DNA from: Isoetes taiwanensis
Lineage: Eukaryota > Streptophyta > Lycopodiopsida > Isoetales > Isoetaceae
Assembly (NCBI GenBank): GCA_021234155.1
Contig: JAJEKV010000040.1
Coordinates: 7,060,438 to 7,124,437, forward strand
Reading direction: 5' to 3'
Length of the DNA stretch: 64,000 nt
Every line of letters starts with the position of its first letter. The stretch's first letter is position 1. This document shows positions 12,461 through 25,125 of this stretch, one piece after another. The notes under the pieces were generated by a model, which ran no database searches, was not told the DNA's origin, and saw only the letters and a program-made list of their open reading frames with translations. The translations under genes and the position numbers were made by a program.

Positions 12461-12929
12461 CGAGTTTCCTTCCATTTCCCCATTCAGTTCACCGTTAATG
12501 GAGGTATTTAGGCTGATTTGAAGTTAATCGACTCCTCCACCATCGTAAAATAACATAACCGGTTAGAATAAGACTAAAATAGACTTTAACAATGGATGCG
12601 TCCATGCGCTTACCTTTAAATACTTTCGGCGGATGCTTGGCGGCCGGCGGCGCCTTGGATGGCAATCGGGCCCTTTCCAATCGATTCCGATCGGAAAGGG
12701 GCAATCGTTCTTAGGCGCCACGAGTTGGACATAGCCATCGCACCAGCATTGCTCCCTTCCTCCGGGATCCCCCACCGCTGCGTGGCGACGCGCAATTGGG
12801 CCCGTCTGAATAGCGGCGGTTTTCGGCTCTCCGGTTACACCATTAGTGGATGGCGTGACGACAACGACCTAGGCCGTCAGGCATTAATTCAAACCAATGG
12901 CATCGATTGAACCACGGACGGCCCCCGGC

Positions 12930-13604
12930 TTTCGTCAAGGCAGTGGTGATCCCGAGGGGTTTTCACCGAAGGACTTCGGGATCCTGAGGTCGGAATAAGC
13001 CTGGTGATAACGGCATCCGATATCGGCCAGCAATGGCGATCCCGGAGGAGGGATCATCACTGTCGTGATTCGTGATCCCGGAGGAAGTAATCACGCCTCG
13101 GGGTGGCTCGTGATCCCTGAGGAGGATTCACCACTACCGACATCGGCAAGCGGTTATCGGCCAGAGTCCTTCCGGATCCCGTGAGGGCGCGATCTTCCCC
13201 GTCCTCGCCGCCCGAGTCGAAGCCTGCTGATGGTGGTGATCCCGAGACGGATCGCATGATATCGGGTGGCCGAGCATCGGCCACGACGGGCGATCCCGAG
13301 AGGGGATCACACCCCACGCAACATATCGGCGCTTATCGGCCAGTGGCTTGGCAGGATCCCGAGGGCTGGATCAGCGCTTGATTCCGGAGGGCTGATCAGC
13401 ATGGTGATCACCGGGGCGGGGAACACCCCGGGACGGCCCGGATGTGTCGCGTGGCGGACGGCCCAGTTATTTATGGGACTCCTCACGCGTGTGTGTCGAT
13501 GCAGCAGGGGGTCTGAAGCGGATCCATCGAGCCTGGCGGTGCGATACCGAGGGCGGTTTTTTACCTCCGGGATCCCCGAAACCAGGGTAAGACTATCCTG
13601 AGCC
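12930..13604. repeat. GC-rich right subterminal region of the MULE
   Basis: This is the mirror of the left subterminal region. It has repeated GATCCCGAGG, GGATCAC and GATATCGGC words, high GC content, and the inverted tip at 13579-13604. No supported gene. Confidence 0.6.
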
Positions 13605-13613
13605 CCCTAAATG

Positions 13614-15568
13614 CATAAAGTTATTAGTCCTTTTCAAAGAGCATATCTTTTTTTAAGAAGGATCACATCAAGCATCCTATTTGCATCTAAAATACTTTAC
13701 CAACTCTAGTAGTACATAAAGTTATTAGCCTTTTTCAAAAAGCAAACACTTTATCAATAAATGAGCACGTCACATATCTACACTTAACTTCAAATAAGAC
13801 ACATATATATTTCTTTTATTAAAAGATAATCAAAGTAATTATAGTATAGGAAGTCATCTTTTTCCAAAAAGATCACACCAAGCGAATTTTGTATAAGCTA
13901 AAAGGTTGGAATATACTAAATTCGTATGGTGTGATCCACTTTCTTGTTTGTTGTCAATAGATAATAACACCAAGTCCCTCATCAATAGTCTCCCATTTGC
14001 ATATAAAATATGTATCATTCAAGTTATATTATGTTTTATGAACTAAACTTTTCAAAAGGGGTCCCAAAGCAAAATACAAACACTTAACCAATAAGCCAAC
14101 ACTTTACCAACAATCAAAGCTTTATTAAATAAGATTTTTATGTTATTTTATCAAACCTAACAATGTTTCCATATGTGACACTTTGAGTTAACTGATCCAA
14201 AGGCTCATGAAAGCGACAATTTATACAATATATCTTTGGAGCTTTTGTGCGTGGCATTAGTAAACACACCTCTAATGGAGCAAATATTTTTGTAACTCAT
14301 TTTTCAACAACCACGGATGCAAGTCTTATCAAACATTTCTTCATTGCAAGGACACCATTCTCATAAGGCTTGCACAATTCGCTAAAAGAGGTCATGGGGA
14401 CGACTTTTAAGCTCGGCTCTCACAACTTTACAACGTAAAACTAGATGCCCATTGCCCTGAATGTATATCTTGGAAAAGCATGTCTCTTATGTCCATATGT
14501 TGGACACCAACGATGCTAGTAATGCTTTTCCCTAGTCTCAAATCCCGACATCCGATAAATATAGCCCAAAGATAAATATTTGATTTAGTGAGTGAATATA
14601 AATCAAGAAGAGGGAAGAAAAAGAAGCAAGGATCACATGGCCGAAATCTCACTACACATTTACAAAGTGCATATGCATTTTGCATGGTGTGATCCGTATT
14701 ATTGAGGTGCAAATTTGCAAAATATCCTCCTCTTCAAATCCCTTCCCCCCCTCCCTTTTTTTTTTTTTTGCAATATACTATCCATAGCATTTATTTTGAA
14801 CCCTATAGTTCTACCTATTCATTGCGTATGAATGTCGCCTCGTGATGTAACTCCATAGTCACCCTGCCGTTTAGGGATAGCATTCTCACCTACGAGCCTA
14901 TGGATAGATATCCTTCCACCGTCATGCCTTTATTGTTTTGTAAGTGATGAACTACGGAAGCAATGTAGGAGTACTAGGAGCAATGATGGATGCAATTAGA
15001 TCTACGCACGATCGGTCGTTGAGTTGTAAGAATGAATGGCGGGGAGCAATACGATGAATGGGAAGAGCTGAAAAGTAGGAAAACTTGAATGAAAATTTGG
15101 GTAATAAAACATGGCATGTAATGCACGTTTGCTTGTCCCAACACATCGCCTCGCCGTTGTTGCTTAACTCTCTATGCAAGCCCCTTAAAAACACAGACAC
15201 TATTGGAGACTTGGATTCCAAATGAAGAGCGAAGGCGGAGAGGATGCACGAATGGCGGTGCTAATCTGAACAATGGAAATCTTGGTGCCAAAATTTGATA
15301 AGGTGGTTGGTGCATGTGGGCATGTGCGATGGAGGTGGGAAAAGTAGCCATTATTTTGGTCGCTGATACGATTTTTGAAAAATGCGGGCCATTAATGTTG
15401 TTGCAATGAATGCACAAACATGTCCTATGAAATTTTGCCATGTGGATGCCAAGTAAGCCTGCTCCTCTTTCTACTTGCCAACTAATCTGCCGACTTTGGA
15501 AAAAAAATCGCAAACATCATTGGTGCGAGAAACATGACGTGGAATTCTGGCATCCAAGATATGGGCCA
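13614..15568. other. Right part of the 717-15595 element, no gene supported
   Basis: The sequence is AT-rich with further copies of the GGATCACACCAAGCGAAT hairpin (13871-13937, and a diverged one at 14629-14696). A poly-T run lies at about 14756-14769. Several minus-strand frames (14428-15513) are open for 60-110 codons, but none shows a family motif. Confidence 0.4.
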
Positions 15569-15595
15569 TTTTGAGACCCCAAATCCGCCCTAATG

Positions 15596-16795
15596 AATGG
15601 TAAACCTGGACATGTAAGTGCAATGGTTAACCTAGACAACCATGTGTAGTGGTAAACCTAGACAACATAGTGTAGTGGTAAACTTTGGACATGCACTTGA
15701 GATGGTAAACTTGGACATGTAGGTGCAATGGTTAGCACGGACAAACTAAGTGTAGTGGTAAACTTGGACTTCCAAGTAAAATGGTAAACCTGGACATGTA
15801 GGTGTAATGGTTAACCTAGACAACCATGTCCAGTGGTAAACCTAGACAACTAAGTGTAGTGGTAAACTTGGACATGCAAGTCAATGGTAAACTTGGACAT
15901 GCAAGTGCAATGGTTAGCCTGGACAACCATGTCCAGTGGTAAACCTGGACATGCAAGTGTAATGGTAAACCTGGACAACTAAGTGTAGTGGTAAACCTGG
16001 ACATGCAAGTCAAATGGTAAACCTGGACATATAGGTGCAATGGTTAACCTAGACAACCATGTGTAGTGGTAAACCTAAACAACTTGGTGTAGTGGTAAAC
16101 CTGGACATGCACTTGAGATGGTTAACTTGGACGTGTAGGTGCAATGGTTAGCCTGGACAACTAAGTCTAGTGGTAAACTTGGACTTCCAAGTTAAATGGT
16201 AAACCTGGACATGTAGGTGTAATGGTTAACCTAGACAACCATGTCAGTGGTAAACCTAGACAACTAAGTGTAATGGTAAACTTGGACATGCAAGTCCAAT
16301 GGTAAACTTGGACATGCAAGTGCAATGGTTAGCCTGGACAATCATGTCTAGTGGTAAACCTAGACAACTTAGTGTAGTGGTAAACCTGGACATGCAATTG
16401 AGATGGTAAACATGGACATGTAGGTGCAATGGTTGCTTTGGACATGCAAGTCAATGGTAAACTTGGACATGCAAGTGTAATGGTTAGCCTGGACAACCAT
16501 GTCCAGTGGTAAACCTGGACATGCAAGTGTAATGGTAAACCTAGACAACTAAGTCTAGTGGTAAACCTGAACATGCACTTGAGATGGTAAACCTGGACAT
16601 GTAGGTGCAATGGTTAACCTAGACAACCATGTCTAGTGGTAAACCTAGACAACTAAGTGTAGTGGTAAAGCTGGACATGCACCTGAGATGGTAAACCTGG
16701 ACATGCAAGTCTAATGGTAAACCTGGACATGTAGGTGCAATGGTTAACCTAGACAACCATGTCTAGTGGTAAACCTAGACAACTAGGTGTAATGG
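15596..16795 (+). repeat. 26-bp minisatellite, block A of FB1 (forward orientation)
   Basis: The unit is about 26 bp, of the form TGGTAAACCTGGACATGCAA plus GTGTAA. Variants (GACAACTAAGTGTAG, GACAACCATGTCTAG) alternate and form higher-order pairs. There are about 46 units. The same family in reverse orientation forms the blocks at 20190-24880 and 42481-43720. The minus-strand frames 15816-16040 and 16329-16610 are just this repeat translated. Confidence 0.9.
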
Positions 16796-17377
16796 CAAAT
16801 AATTAGGAAGCATGGTAGAAAATGTTGCACCAGTTACAGTGGAACAGTGCCATGCAACTTAGATAATGAAAGTGGATTGCACGGAACATCAATCATGCTA
16901 TATTATTCCCCTGTATTGCCTGTGTTATTATTAAATGCTACATCAATCATAGTTGAAGAGTCCCATATCAATCATAGCCTGCATCTGGGTTATAAGAAAC
17001 CTCGACTATCTGAAACCTAATTGTCCTACTCGCAAATGGTGAGCCGAGACCATTTTATATTTGACATGAAATCTAATGGTTGGAGCGAGCATATTTTTAA
17101 ATTGAAATGAAATCTAATGGTTGAAATGAGCAAATGGTCATTTTGCCACGTGTAAACTGTCTGAAGGCATGAACTCATTTGTTTTGGCTATGGCGAGGGT
17201 TACATTTTCGGTGAATCGCCAGTCTTAGTTACATAAGCTCAGCTCCCACCGATCAAGGCGAGGCAAACCGGAAGCCCAAGCGGAGTTCATCCGGGCGCCG
17301 CTTGGGCGCTTGCATTGAAGGGCGGGGGCTGCCACAGAGCTAAGCTTTATTTTTGTGGAATCTTAGGCTCAAGCGCA
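16796..17377. other. Linker between minisatellite block A and the Ulp1-like gene
   Basis: This stretch is conserved at 38051-38667 and, inverted, at about 44720-45000. It includes repeated phrases such as CATCAATCATAGTTGAAGAG. It probably contains the promoter and 5' leader of the Ulp1-like gene. I could not pick a TATA box or start with confidence. Confidence 0.5.
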
Positions 17378-19699
17378 ATGTCATCGATTGAGAGAGCCTT
17401 TCCGACTCAGATAATGAGTACCAGCCCAAACTATGAAGAGAGGAAAGGCTGCAGCAGCCGAGAAGGGAAGGATCTGGGTTGCTTTTCAAAGGGGGCAAAG
17501 AAGGGATGCGCCAAGAAGACACATGTAGAAGAAGGGGAAGAAGGCACAGGGTCCGTTTACCTCACGAGTTGAGGCGGCTTTTCGGTGATGGCGACTTCAC
17601 GAGATAGAAGAACATCACATGAAGCGGGCATACTATCACTCCCTTAAGAAGAAGAGCCACCGTTGTTTAGTTCGAGTGTGTTTGGGACATTGAAAAGCGA
17701 TTGAGGTGCAAGGCACACATGAGCAATGTACATAACCTTGCAGTTGTTGTGGAGGGAGCACCGGTGGGGAAGACGCAAACAAGCAACCACAAAGCAAAAG
17801 AAGGCCAACCCGTGACCTTTTCGGCATATCATCTTGCCTATAGAATGGACCACGAGTGCAGTGCGAGGGTTAATCGAGAGAAGATATCACGAGAAGGTGC
17901 CAAGACCATGCACTCAAGATTGGTTGGGATTGGATTAGCAAAATGAAGGGGTTGATAGGAGATAAGGAGGCAAAGTGACCAAGAAATATCTTTGAAAGAG
18001 TATGTTGCCGGGAGGAATCTTGGGTGGGAAAAAGACAAGGAGGCTAGAATGGCCCGGATATCACGAAGACTATAGCCACTGTTTATGGCTTGGAGGGTGT
18101 TGAGGAGCAAGAGTGGAATCCCTTGGCTGTTGATGACAAGCAGACAAGAGAATCTGAGTGGACTTCCCAAGTTAACCGTGTCATGGCAGATCTAAATAAA
18201 GAAATCCTCAAATCTGATGTGTCGGAGGAAGCCCCAGAGGAGCCACCATGTGAGCCCCCTCGGGCAGCCAGGTAAGTCCACATCCTTCATCTAGTCATGA
18301 GAATCAGCATTCCCCTTTTCCTTCCCCTCTGCTGCAGCTTTCTGATATGATTACACCATCAAAACCAATGAGAGGGTCCTGCCCCATGAGAACAATACCG
18401 AGCCTAGCTCTAGACTATAAGCTAGTTTTCCACACCTTGCAGTAGATAGAGGACCTCTTTACCATGCATTTGGGACTGGGAGGCCTAAATCGGGAAGAAA
18501 ATTGTGCTTTCATACAACTGCCAATGGCCCATTCATGTCAAGAGCCCAATATGGGCTTGGGGTTTTGTCAAGAGAGGTGAATTTGTGATAGAAGCGGGCC
18601 CAGGCCGAGTGCTTTGGCCGGGCCGAACGCGGACGATCCCGAAAAAGATGTTTAAATCATGGGTGAGCGAGGAATGTTGTTGGGGCATATCTAATGTAAG
18701 TTCGGATGATGTAATTGATTTGCTATGTTTGCTTCAATTTAAAACCATGATATGCATTACAATGCGGCTTTAATCCAATTTTTGCTTTATTTGCTTTTAT
18801 GCATTCAAAAGCGCAGGATTCTATCCCATGCAATTTCCATTGATCGGAGGAAGCATCGTTCTTTGGATACATCCTAGTTTGATGGGTGCGTATCTCTGCA
18901 AACATGATCACCTCTTGAATTTGCTCCCACTCCCCAGCTCCATTGAAGCGAAGAAGAAGAGGCGGGAGTCAAAGGAAGGCGAAGACCCAATAGAAGAAAT
19001 ATTTTGGTATTGAAGTATGCGAAGGTAAGTTGACCAATTCTATTTCCCATTAGTGTGTTTTTTTTTTTTACCCTCAAGCACTGATTTTTGCACCGCTGCG
19101 GTGGCCATTGGAGCACTGTATGTATACGCTATGATGTCGAGATACGCAAAGCTCTTGGGACGAACACACCCTCGTTGCTCCACTTTGATTGTGTTAGTGG
19201 CTACCATTCAACCTTGGAAAATCTTTTGCCATGAAGTAAGTTTATTCCTTTGTGTATTGGTTTAGTCATCACAATCTGAATTTCTTTTGATTTGCTTTAG
19301 TGTTCTCAAGAAAGTGCACGAGTCATGGTGCGCCAATCTGCACACGGGTATAGATGTCCTCTTCTTTTTGTGTGCCATGCCAGAGCAAGACAATGGATCG
19401 ATTGTGGCATCTACACTATGTTGTATGCCAAGTATTTTTCCAGAATTTCATTTTGAAGAAGGCCGATGAACCCTATCCAGAAGGCAAGTAAAAAGTCATA
19501 TATTGTTTTGTTAACAATTGTTTATCACGGGGTCCAAATTGACCTTGCATTCCGTTTCCTTTCGGATAACCAAGAAATGGTTTACCATTTCAGCGAATTA
19601 ACCAATTGTAGGAAGTCCTTTTCCTTTATGCTAGGTAAACTGCATCAGGCTATAGTGACAGGTCAAACGCCAAGGAAGACTCCAGCACAGGTTGAATGA
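17378..19699 (+). pseudogene. Ulp1-like (C48) protease gene, FB1 left-arm copy, broken
   Basis: Homologous to the copies at 32300-35815 (-) and 38668-40792 (+). The start (17378) is chosen from the aligned ATG of the third copy. It encodes in order an acidic/serine-rich N-terminus, a C2H2-like region (frame lost near 17655), and a middle segment with ESEWTSQVNRVMADLNKEIL (18154-18213). The C-terminal Ulp1 domain follows: GHWS near 19102 (catalytic His), LLHFDCVSGYHST near 19176 (catalytic Asp) and PEQDNGS-CGIY near 19381-19410. A one-base deletion there shifts the frame just before the catalytic Cys. Introns with GTAAG donors are likely (for example after AGCCAG near 18271). Ulp1-like genes carried by plant MULE and foldback elements are known (Kaonashi-type). 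The role here is inferred. Confidence 0.7.
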
Positions 19700-19829
19700 G
19701 AATAATTATCTGAAAATTTCTGCTCTAAAAACAATTATCCGAAAATCATTTCTTGTCTGTTTGCTTTTTTTCCTGCTAAAACTTTTTTCTTGCTAACCCT
19801 TTTATGTCGGGCGAGGGGGTGCCTTTTGT

Positions 19830-22800
19830 ATTTATATCATTTCGGTGCCACTATAAGTATATAAAAAGCTGATGTTATTTTGGCTTCAGATTTAAACATA
19901 TCATGCAAACATATCATGTAAACATAAAATTCCAAACATAATGTAAGCATATTAAGTATATAGTTCTAAACATCATGTAAACATATCTTGTAAATATAAA
20001 GTAAGTATATCTTGCAAACATATCATGTGAACATAAAATAGACTTACATAAAATTCTAAACATCATGTATGTAAATAAACATCATGTGCACATATCAAGT
20101 ATACATTTCCAAACATCATGTAAACATATCTTGTAAACATCAAGTAAACATATCTTGCAAACATATCTTGCTAACATATCTTGCTAACATGTCTATACTT
20201 ACATGTCTAGGTTAACCACTTTATATGGATGTCCAGGTTAACCAGAAGACTTACATGTCTAGGTTTACCACTTTACATGGATGTCCAGGTTAACCACTAG
20301 ACTTACATGTCTAGGTTAACCACTAGAGTTGCATGTCTAGGTTTACCACTAGAGTTACATGTCCAGGTTTACCACTAGACTTGCGTGTCTAGGTTAACCA
20401 CTAGAGTTGCATGTCTAGGTTAACCACTTTACATGGATGTCGGGTTTACCACTAGAGTTACATGTCTTGGTTAACCACTAGAGTTTCATGTCTAGGTTAA
20501 CCACTTTATATGGATGTCCAGGTTTACCACTAGACTTACTTGTCTAGGTTAACCACTAGAGTTGCATGTCTAGGTTAACCACTTTACATGGATGTCCAGG
20601 TTTACCACTAGACTTACTTGTCTAGGTTAACCACTAGAGTTGCATGTCTGGGTTAACCACTTTACATGGATGTCGGGTTTATGCTTACTTGTCTAGGTTA
20701 ACCACTAGAGTTGCATGTCTAGGTTAACCACTTTACATGGATGTCGGGTTTACCACTAGGCGTGTTACATGTCTAGATTAACCACTAGAGTTGCATGTCT
20801 GGGTTAACCACTTTACATGGATGTCGGGTTTACCACTAGACTTACTTGTCTAGGTTAACCACTAGAGTTACATGTCTGGGTTAACCACTTTACATGGATG
20901 TCGGGTTTACCACTAGACTTACTTGTCTGGGTTAACCACTAGAGTTGCATGTCTAGGTTAACCACTTTACATGGATGTCGGGTTTACCACTAGACTTACT
21001 TGTCGGGTTAACCACTAGAGTTGCATGTCTGGGTTAACCACTTTACATGGATGTCGGGTTTACCACTAGGCTTGTCTGGGTTAACCACCTAAATTGGATC
21101 ATTTGTCTAGGTTAACCACTATACATGTGTCTTGTCTGGGTTAACCACTTTACATGGTTACATGTCAGGTTAACCACTAGACTTACATGTCTAGGTTAAC
21201 CACTAGAGTTGCATGTCTGGGTTAACCACTTTACATGGATGTCGGGTTTACCACTAGACTTGCATGTTAACCACCTAATGTCGGGATCACTTTTGTCTAG
21301 GTTAACCACTATACTTGTCTGGGTTAACCACTTTACATGGTTGTCGGGTTAACCACTAGACTTACATGTCTGGGTTAACCACTAGAGTTACATGTCTAGG
21401 TTAACCACTTTACATGGATGTCGGGTTTACCACTAGATGTCCGGGTTAACCACCTAAGTGGATCATTTGTCTAGGTTAACCACTATACTTGTCTAGGTTA
21501 ACCACTCTACTTGTCTAGGTTAACCACTTTACATGGTTGTCCAGGTTAACCACTAGACTTACATGTCTAGGTTAACCACTATAGTTACTTGTCCGGGTTT
21601 GACATGGATGTCAGGTTGACCACTGGTTACCACTAGGTTACATGTTCTTTTACCACTAGATTTAAACATATCGTGCAAACATATCATGTAAATGTAAAAT
21701 TCCAAACATAATGTAAGTCATATTAAGTATATAGTTTAACCATCATGTAAATATATCTTGTAAATATAAAGTAAGTATATCTTGCAAACATATCATGTGA
21801 ACATAAAATAGACTTACATAAAATTCTAAACATCATGTATGTAAATAAACATCATGTGTCACATATCAAGTATACATTTCCAAACATCATGTAAACATAT
21901 CTTGTTAAACACAAGGTTAAACATATCTTGCAAACATATCTTGCTATCATGTCTATACTTACATGTCTGGGTTAACCACTTTATATGGATGTCGGGTTAA
22001 CTATGAAGACCTACATGTCTAGGGTTTACCACTTTACATGGATGTCGGGTTAACCACTAGACTTACATGTCTGGGTTAACCACTAGAGTTGCATGTCTGG
22101 GTTTACCACTAGAGTTACATGTCAGGTTTACCACTAGACTTTACATGTCTAGGTTAACCACTAGAGTTGCATGTCTAGGTTAACCACTTTACATGGATGT
22201 CGGGTTTACCACTAGAATTGACATGTCTAGGTTAACCACTAGAGTTGCATGTTTGGGTTAACCACTTTATATGGATGTCGGGTTTACCACTAGACTTACT
22301 TGTCTAGGTTAACCACTAGAGTTGCATGTCTAGGTTAACCACTTTACATGGATGTCAAGGTTTACCACTAGATGTCTTACTTGTCTAGGTTAACCACTAG
22401 AGTTGCATGTCTAGGTTAACCACTTTACATGGATGTCCAGGTTTACCACTAGACTTACATGTCTAGGTTAACCACTATAGTTGCATGTCGGGTTAACCAC
22501 TTTACATGAATGTCAGGTTTACCACTAGATGTCTAGATTAACCACTAGAGTTACATGTCTAGGTTAACCACTTTACATGGATGTCCAGGTTTACCACTAG
22601 ACTTACTTGTCTTGGTTAACCACTAGAGTTGCATGTCTTGGTTAACCACTTTACATGGATGTCGAGGTTTACCACTAGACATAGATGTCTAGGTTAACCA
22701 CTAGAGTTGGATGTCTAGGTTAACCACTTTACATGGATGTCAGGTTTACCACTAGAAGGTTAACCACTAGAGTTGCATGTCAGGGTTAACCACTAGACAT

Positions 22801-24880
22801 GGATGTCTACCCTCAAACCACTAGACTTACATGTCTAGGTTAACCACTAGAGTTGCATGTCTAGGTTAACCACTTTACATGGATGTCGGGTTTACCACTA
22901 GGCTTGTCTAGGTTAACCACCTAAGACTGGATCATTTGTCTAGGTTAACCACTACTTGTCTAGGTTAACCACTATACTTGTCTAGGTTAACCACTTTACA
23001 TGGTTGTCTAGGTTAACCACTAGACTTACATGTCTAGGTTAACCACTAGAGTTGCATGTCTAGGTTAACCACTTTACATGGATGTCCAGGTTTACCACTA
23101 GACTTGTCCAGGTTAACCACCTAAGTGGATCATTTGTCTAGGTTAACCACTATACTTGTCTAGGTTAACCACTTTACATGGTTGTCCAGGTTAACCACTA
23201 GACTTACATGTCTAGGTTAACCACTAGAGTTGCATATCTAGGTTAACCACTTTACATGGATGTCCAGGTTTACCACTAGACTTGTCGGGTTAACCACCTA
23301 AGTGGGATCATTTGTCTAGGTTAACCACTATACTTGTCTAGGTTAACCACTCTACTTGTCTAGGTTAACCACTTTACATGGTTGTCCAGGTTAACCACTA
23401 GACTTACATGTCTAGGTTAACCACTATAGTTACTTGTCCAGGTTAACCACTTGACATGGATGTCCAGGTTGACCAGGGTGCCTTTTGTATTTGTATCGAC
23501 TCGGTGCCACTATAAGTATATAAAAAGCTGATGTTACTTTGGCTTCAGATTTAAACATATCGTGCAAACATATCATGTCTGGGTTAAGCATATTAATGTA
23601 TATAGTTCTAAACATCATGTTAACATCATCTTGTAAATATAAAGTAAGTATATCTTGCAAACATATCATGTGGGTTAAAATAGACTTACATAAAATTCTA
23701 AACATCATGTATGTAAATAAACATCATGTGCACATATATCAAGTATACATTTCCAAACATCATGTAAACATATCTTGTAAACATCTTTAAACATATCTTG
23801 TTAAAAACATATCTTGCTAACATGTCTATACTTACATGTCTAGGTTAACCACTTTATATGGATGTTAAGACTTACATGTCTAGGTTTACCACTTTACATG
23901 GATGTCCAGGTTAACCACTAGACTTACATGTCTAAGGTTAACCACTAGAGTTGCATGTCTAAAGTGGGTTTACCACTAGAGTTACATGTGGTTTACCATG
24001 TCTAGGTTAACCACTAGACTTGCATGTCTAGGTTAACCACTTTACATGGATGTCTAGGTTTACCACTAGGACTGACATGTCTAGGTTAACCACTAGACTT
24101 GCATGTCTAGGTTAACATATACATGTCTAGGTTTACATGGATGTCGGGTTTACCACTAGGCTTACTTGTCTAGGTTAACCACTAGTTGCATGTCTAGGTT
24201 AACCACTTTACATGGATGTCCAGGTTTACCACTAGACTTACATGGATGTCCAGGTTTACCACTAGACTTGTCCAGGTTAACCACCTAAGTGGATCACTTG
24301 TCTAGGTTAACCACTATACTTGTCTAGGTTAACCACTTTACATGGTTGTCGGGTTAACCACTAGACTTACATGTCTAGGTTAACCACTAGAGTTGCATAT
24401 CTAGGTTAACCACTTTACATGGATGTCCAGGTTTACCACTAGACTTGTCCAGGTTAACCACCTAAGTGGATCATTTGTCTAGGTTAACCACTATACTTGT
24501 CTAGGTTAACCACTCTACTTGTCTAGGTTAACAACTTTACATGGTTGTCGGGTTAACCACTAGACTTACATGTCTGGGTTAACCACTATAGTTACTTGTC
24601 CAGGTTAACCACTTGACATGGATGTTCAGGTTGACCACTAGACAGCCTAGTCTAGGTTAACCACTAGAGTTGCATGTCTAGGTTAAGCACTTGACATGGT
24701 TGTTCTGGTTAACCACTAGAGTTGTCTAGGTTATCCACTAGAGTTGTCCAGGTTAACCACCATACTTGTCTAGTTTAACCACTATACTTGTCCAGGTTTA
24801 CCACTATACTTGTCGAGGGTTTACCACTATACTTCTCGGGTTAGGTTAACCAATGGTCCTTGTCTAGGTTAACCAATAGC
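19830..24880 (-). repeat. Minisatellite block B of FB1 (reverse orientation), three higher-order units
   Basis: The block is the same 26-bp family as block A in reverse orientation: GGTTAACCACTAGAGTTGCA plus TGTCTA. Three higher-order units of about 1.8 kb start near 19830, 21656 and 23477. Each opens with an AT-rich preface of 12-mers such as AAACATATCTTG and AAACATCATGTA. The first and third prefaces also share a stretch containing AAGTATATAAAAAGCTGATG. The block holds on the order of 150 units. It is the mirror partner of 26885-28970. Confidence 0.9.
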
Positions 24881-25046
24881 TAGAATGTCGTCTAGGGTAG
24901 GTAAATGTATTTCTTGGGTAGGTAAATGTCGTCTAGGTGGGTAGGTGAATGCTCTATAGTGAGGGTAGGTAATAGTAGACTTCATTGAGTAGGTAAATGT
25001 CTTTATCGATGAAGGGATGTGTTTTAAAACCCTAAACCCCATATTC

Positions 25047-25055
25047 TATAAATAG
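25047..25055 (+). promoter_or_regulatory. TATA box of the small FB gene, left arm
   Basis: TATAAATAG lies about 75 bp upstream of the ATG at 25126. It sits in a block (CCCTAAACCCCATATTC) that is conserved at the same distance in all three copies of the gene (25047, 26676 and 43887). Conservation of position and sequence supports a core promoter. Confidence 0.6.
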
Positions 25056-25125
25056 TTCTATCTACGTCGTTCTTCCATTGTGCGACTTCCACTCCCATTC
25101 TTTCAATTGATTTTTTAGTGAAGCT

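Larger units (their letters stand above)
3420..13604. mobile_element. Mutator-like element (MULE), 10.2 kb, with 9-bp target duplication
   Basis: The ends are inverted: 3420-3445 matches the reverse complement of 13579-13604 perfectly (tip GGCTCAGGATAGTC) and similarity continues with small indels. The flanking 9-mers are CCCTAAGTG (3411-3419) and CCCTAAATG (13605-13613), one mismatch apart. Removing the element restores the tandem repeat seen at 3210-3270. Inside are GC-rich subterminal regions, a decayed transposase gene (+), two arrays of palindromic repeats, and a second gene on the minus strand. A 9-bp duplication and a transposase with a SWIM finger are typical of the Mutator superfamily. 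Confidence 0.85.
717..15595. mobile_element. 14.9-kb terminal-inverted-repeat element nested in the FB1 minisatellite
   Basis: Bases 717-743 and 15569-15595 are near-perfect inverted copies of a 27-bp end (CATTAGGGCGG at each tip, then GATTTGGGGTCTC). Both flanks are 26-bp minisatellite, and joining 716 to 15596 restores the repeat. This marks the segment as an insertion. I see no clear target duplication, so the superfamily is uncertain. Its own sequence is 717-3419 and 13614-15595; the middle is a later MULE insertion. No transposase of its own was recognised. Confidence 0.7.

Noticed and set aside
717-15595. Assigning the nested element to PIF/Harbinger from TTA/TAA at its ends
   Set aside because: TTA on the left and TAA on the right are inverted, not direct, so they belong to the terminal repeat and are not a target duplication.
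15816-16610. Open frames with repeated HVQVYHLTCMSRF-like peptides as a repeat protein
   Set aside because: They are the minisatellite read through in one frame. The frame has no start context and is broken by unit-length changes; other blocks give different frames.
20190-24880. CRISPR-like direct repeats
   Set aside because: The 26-bp units are directly adjacent with no unique spacers, the repeat varies throughout, and the context is a plant genome. It is a minisatellite.
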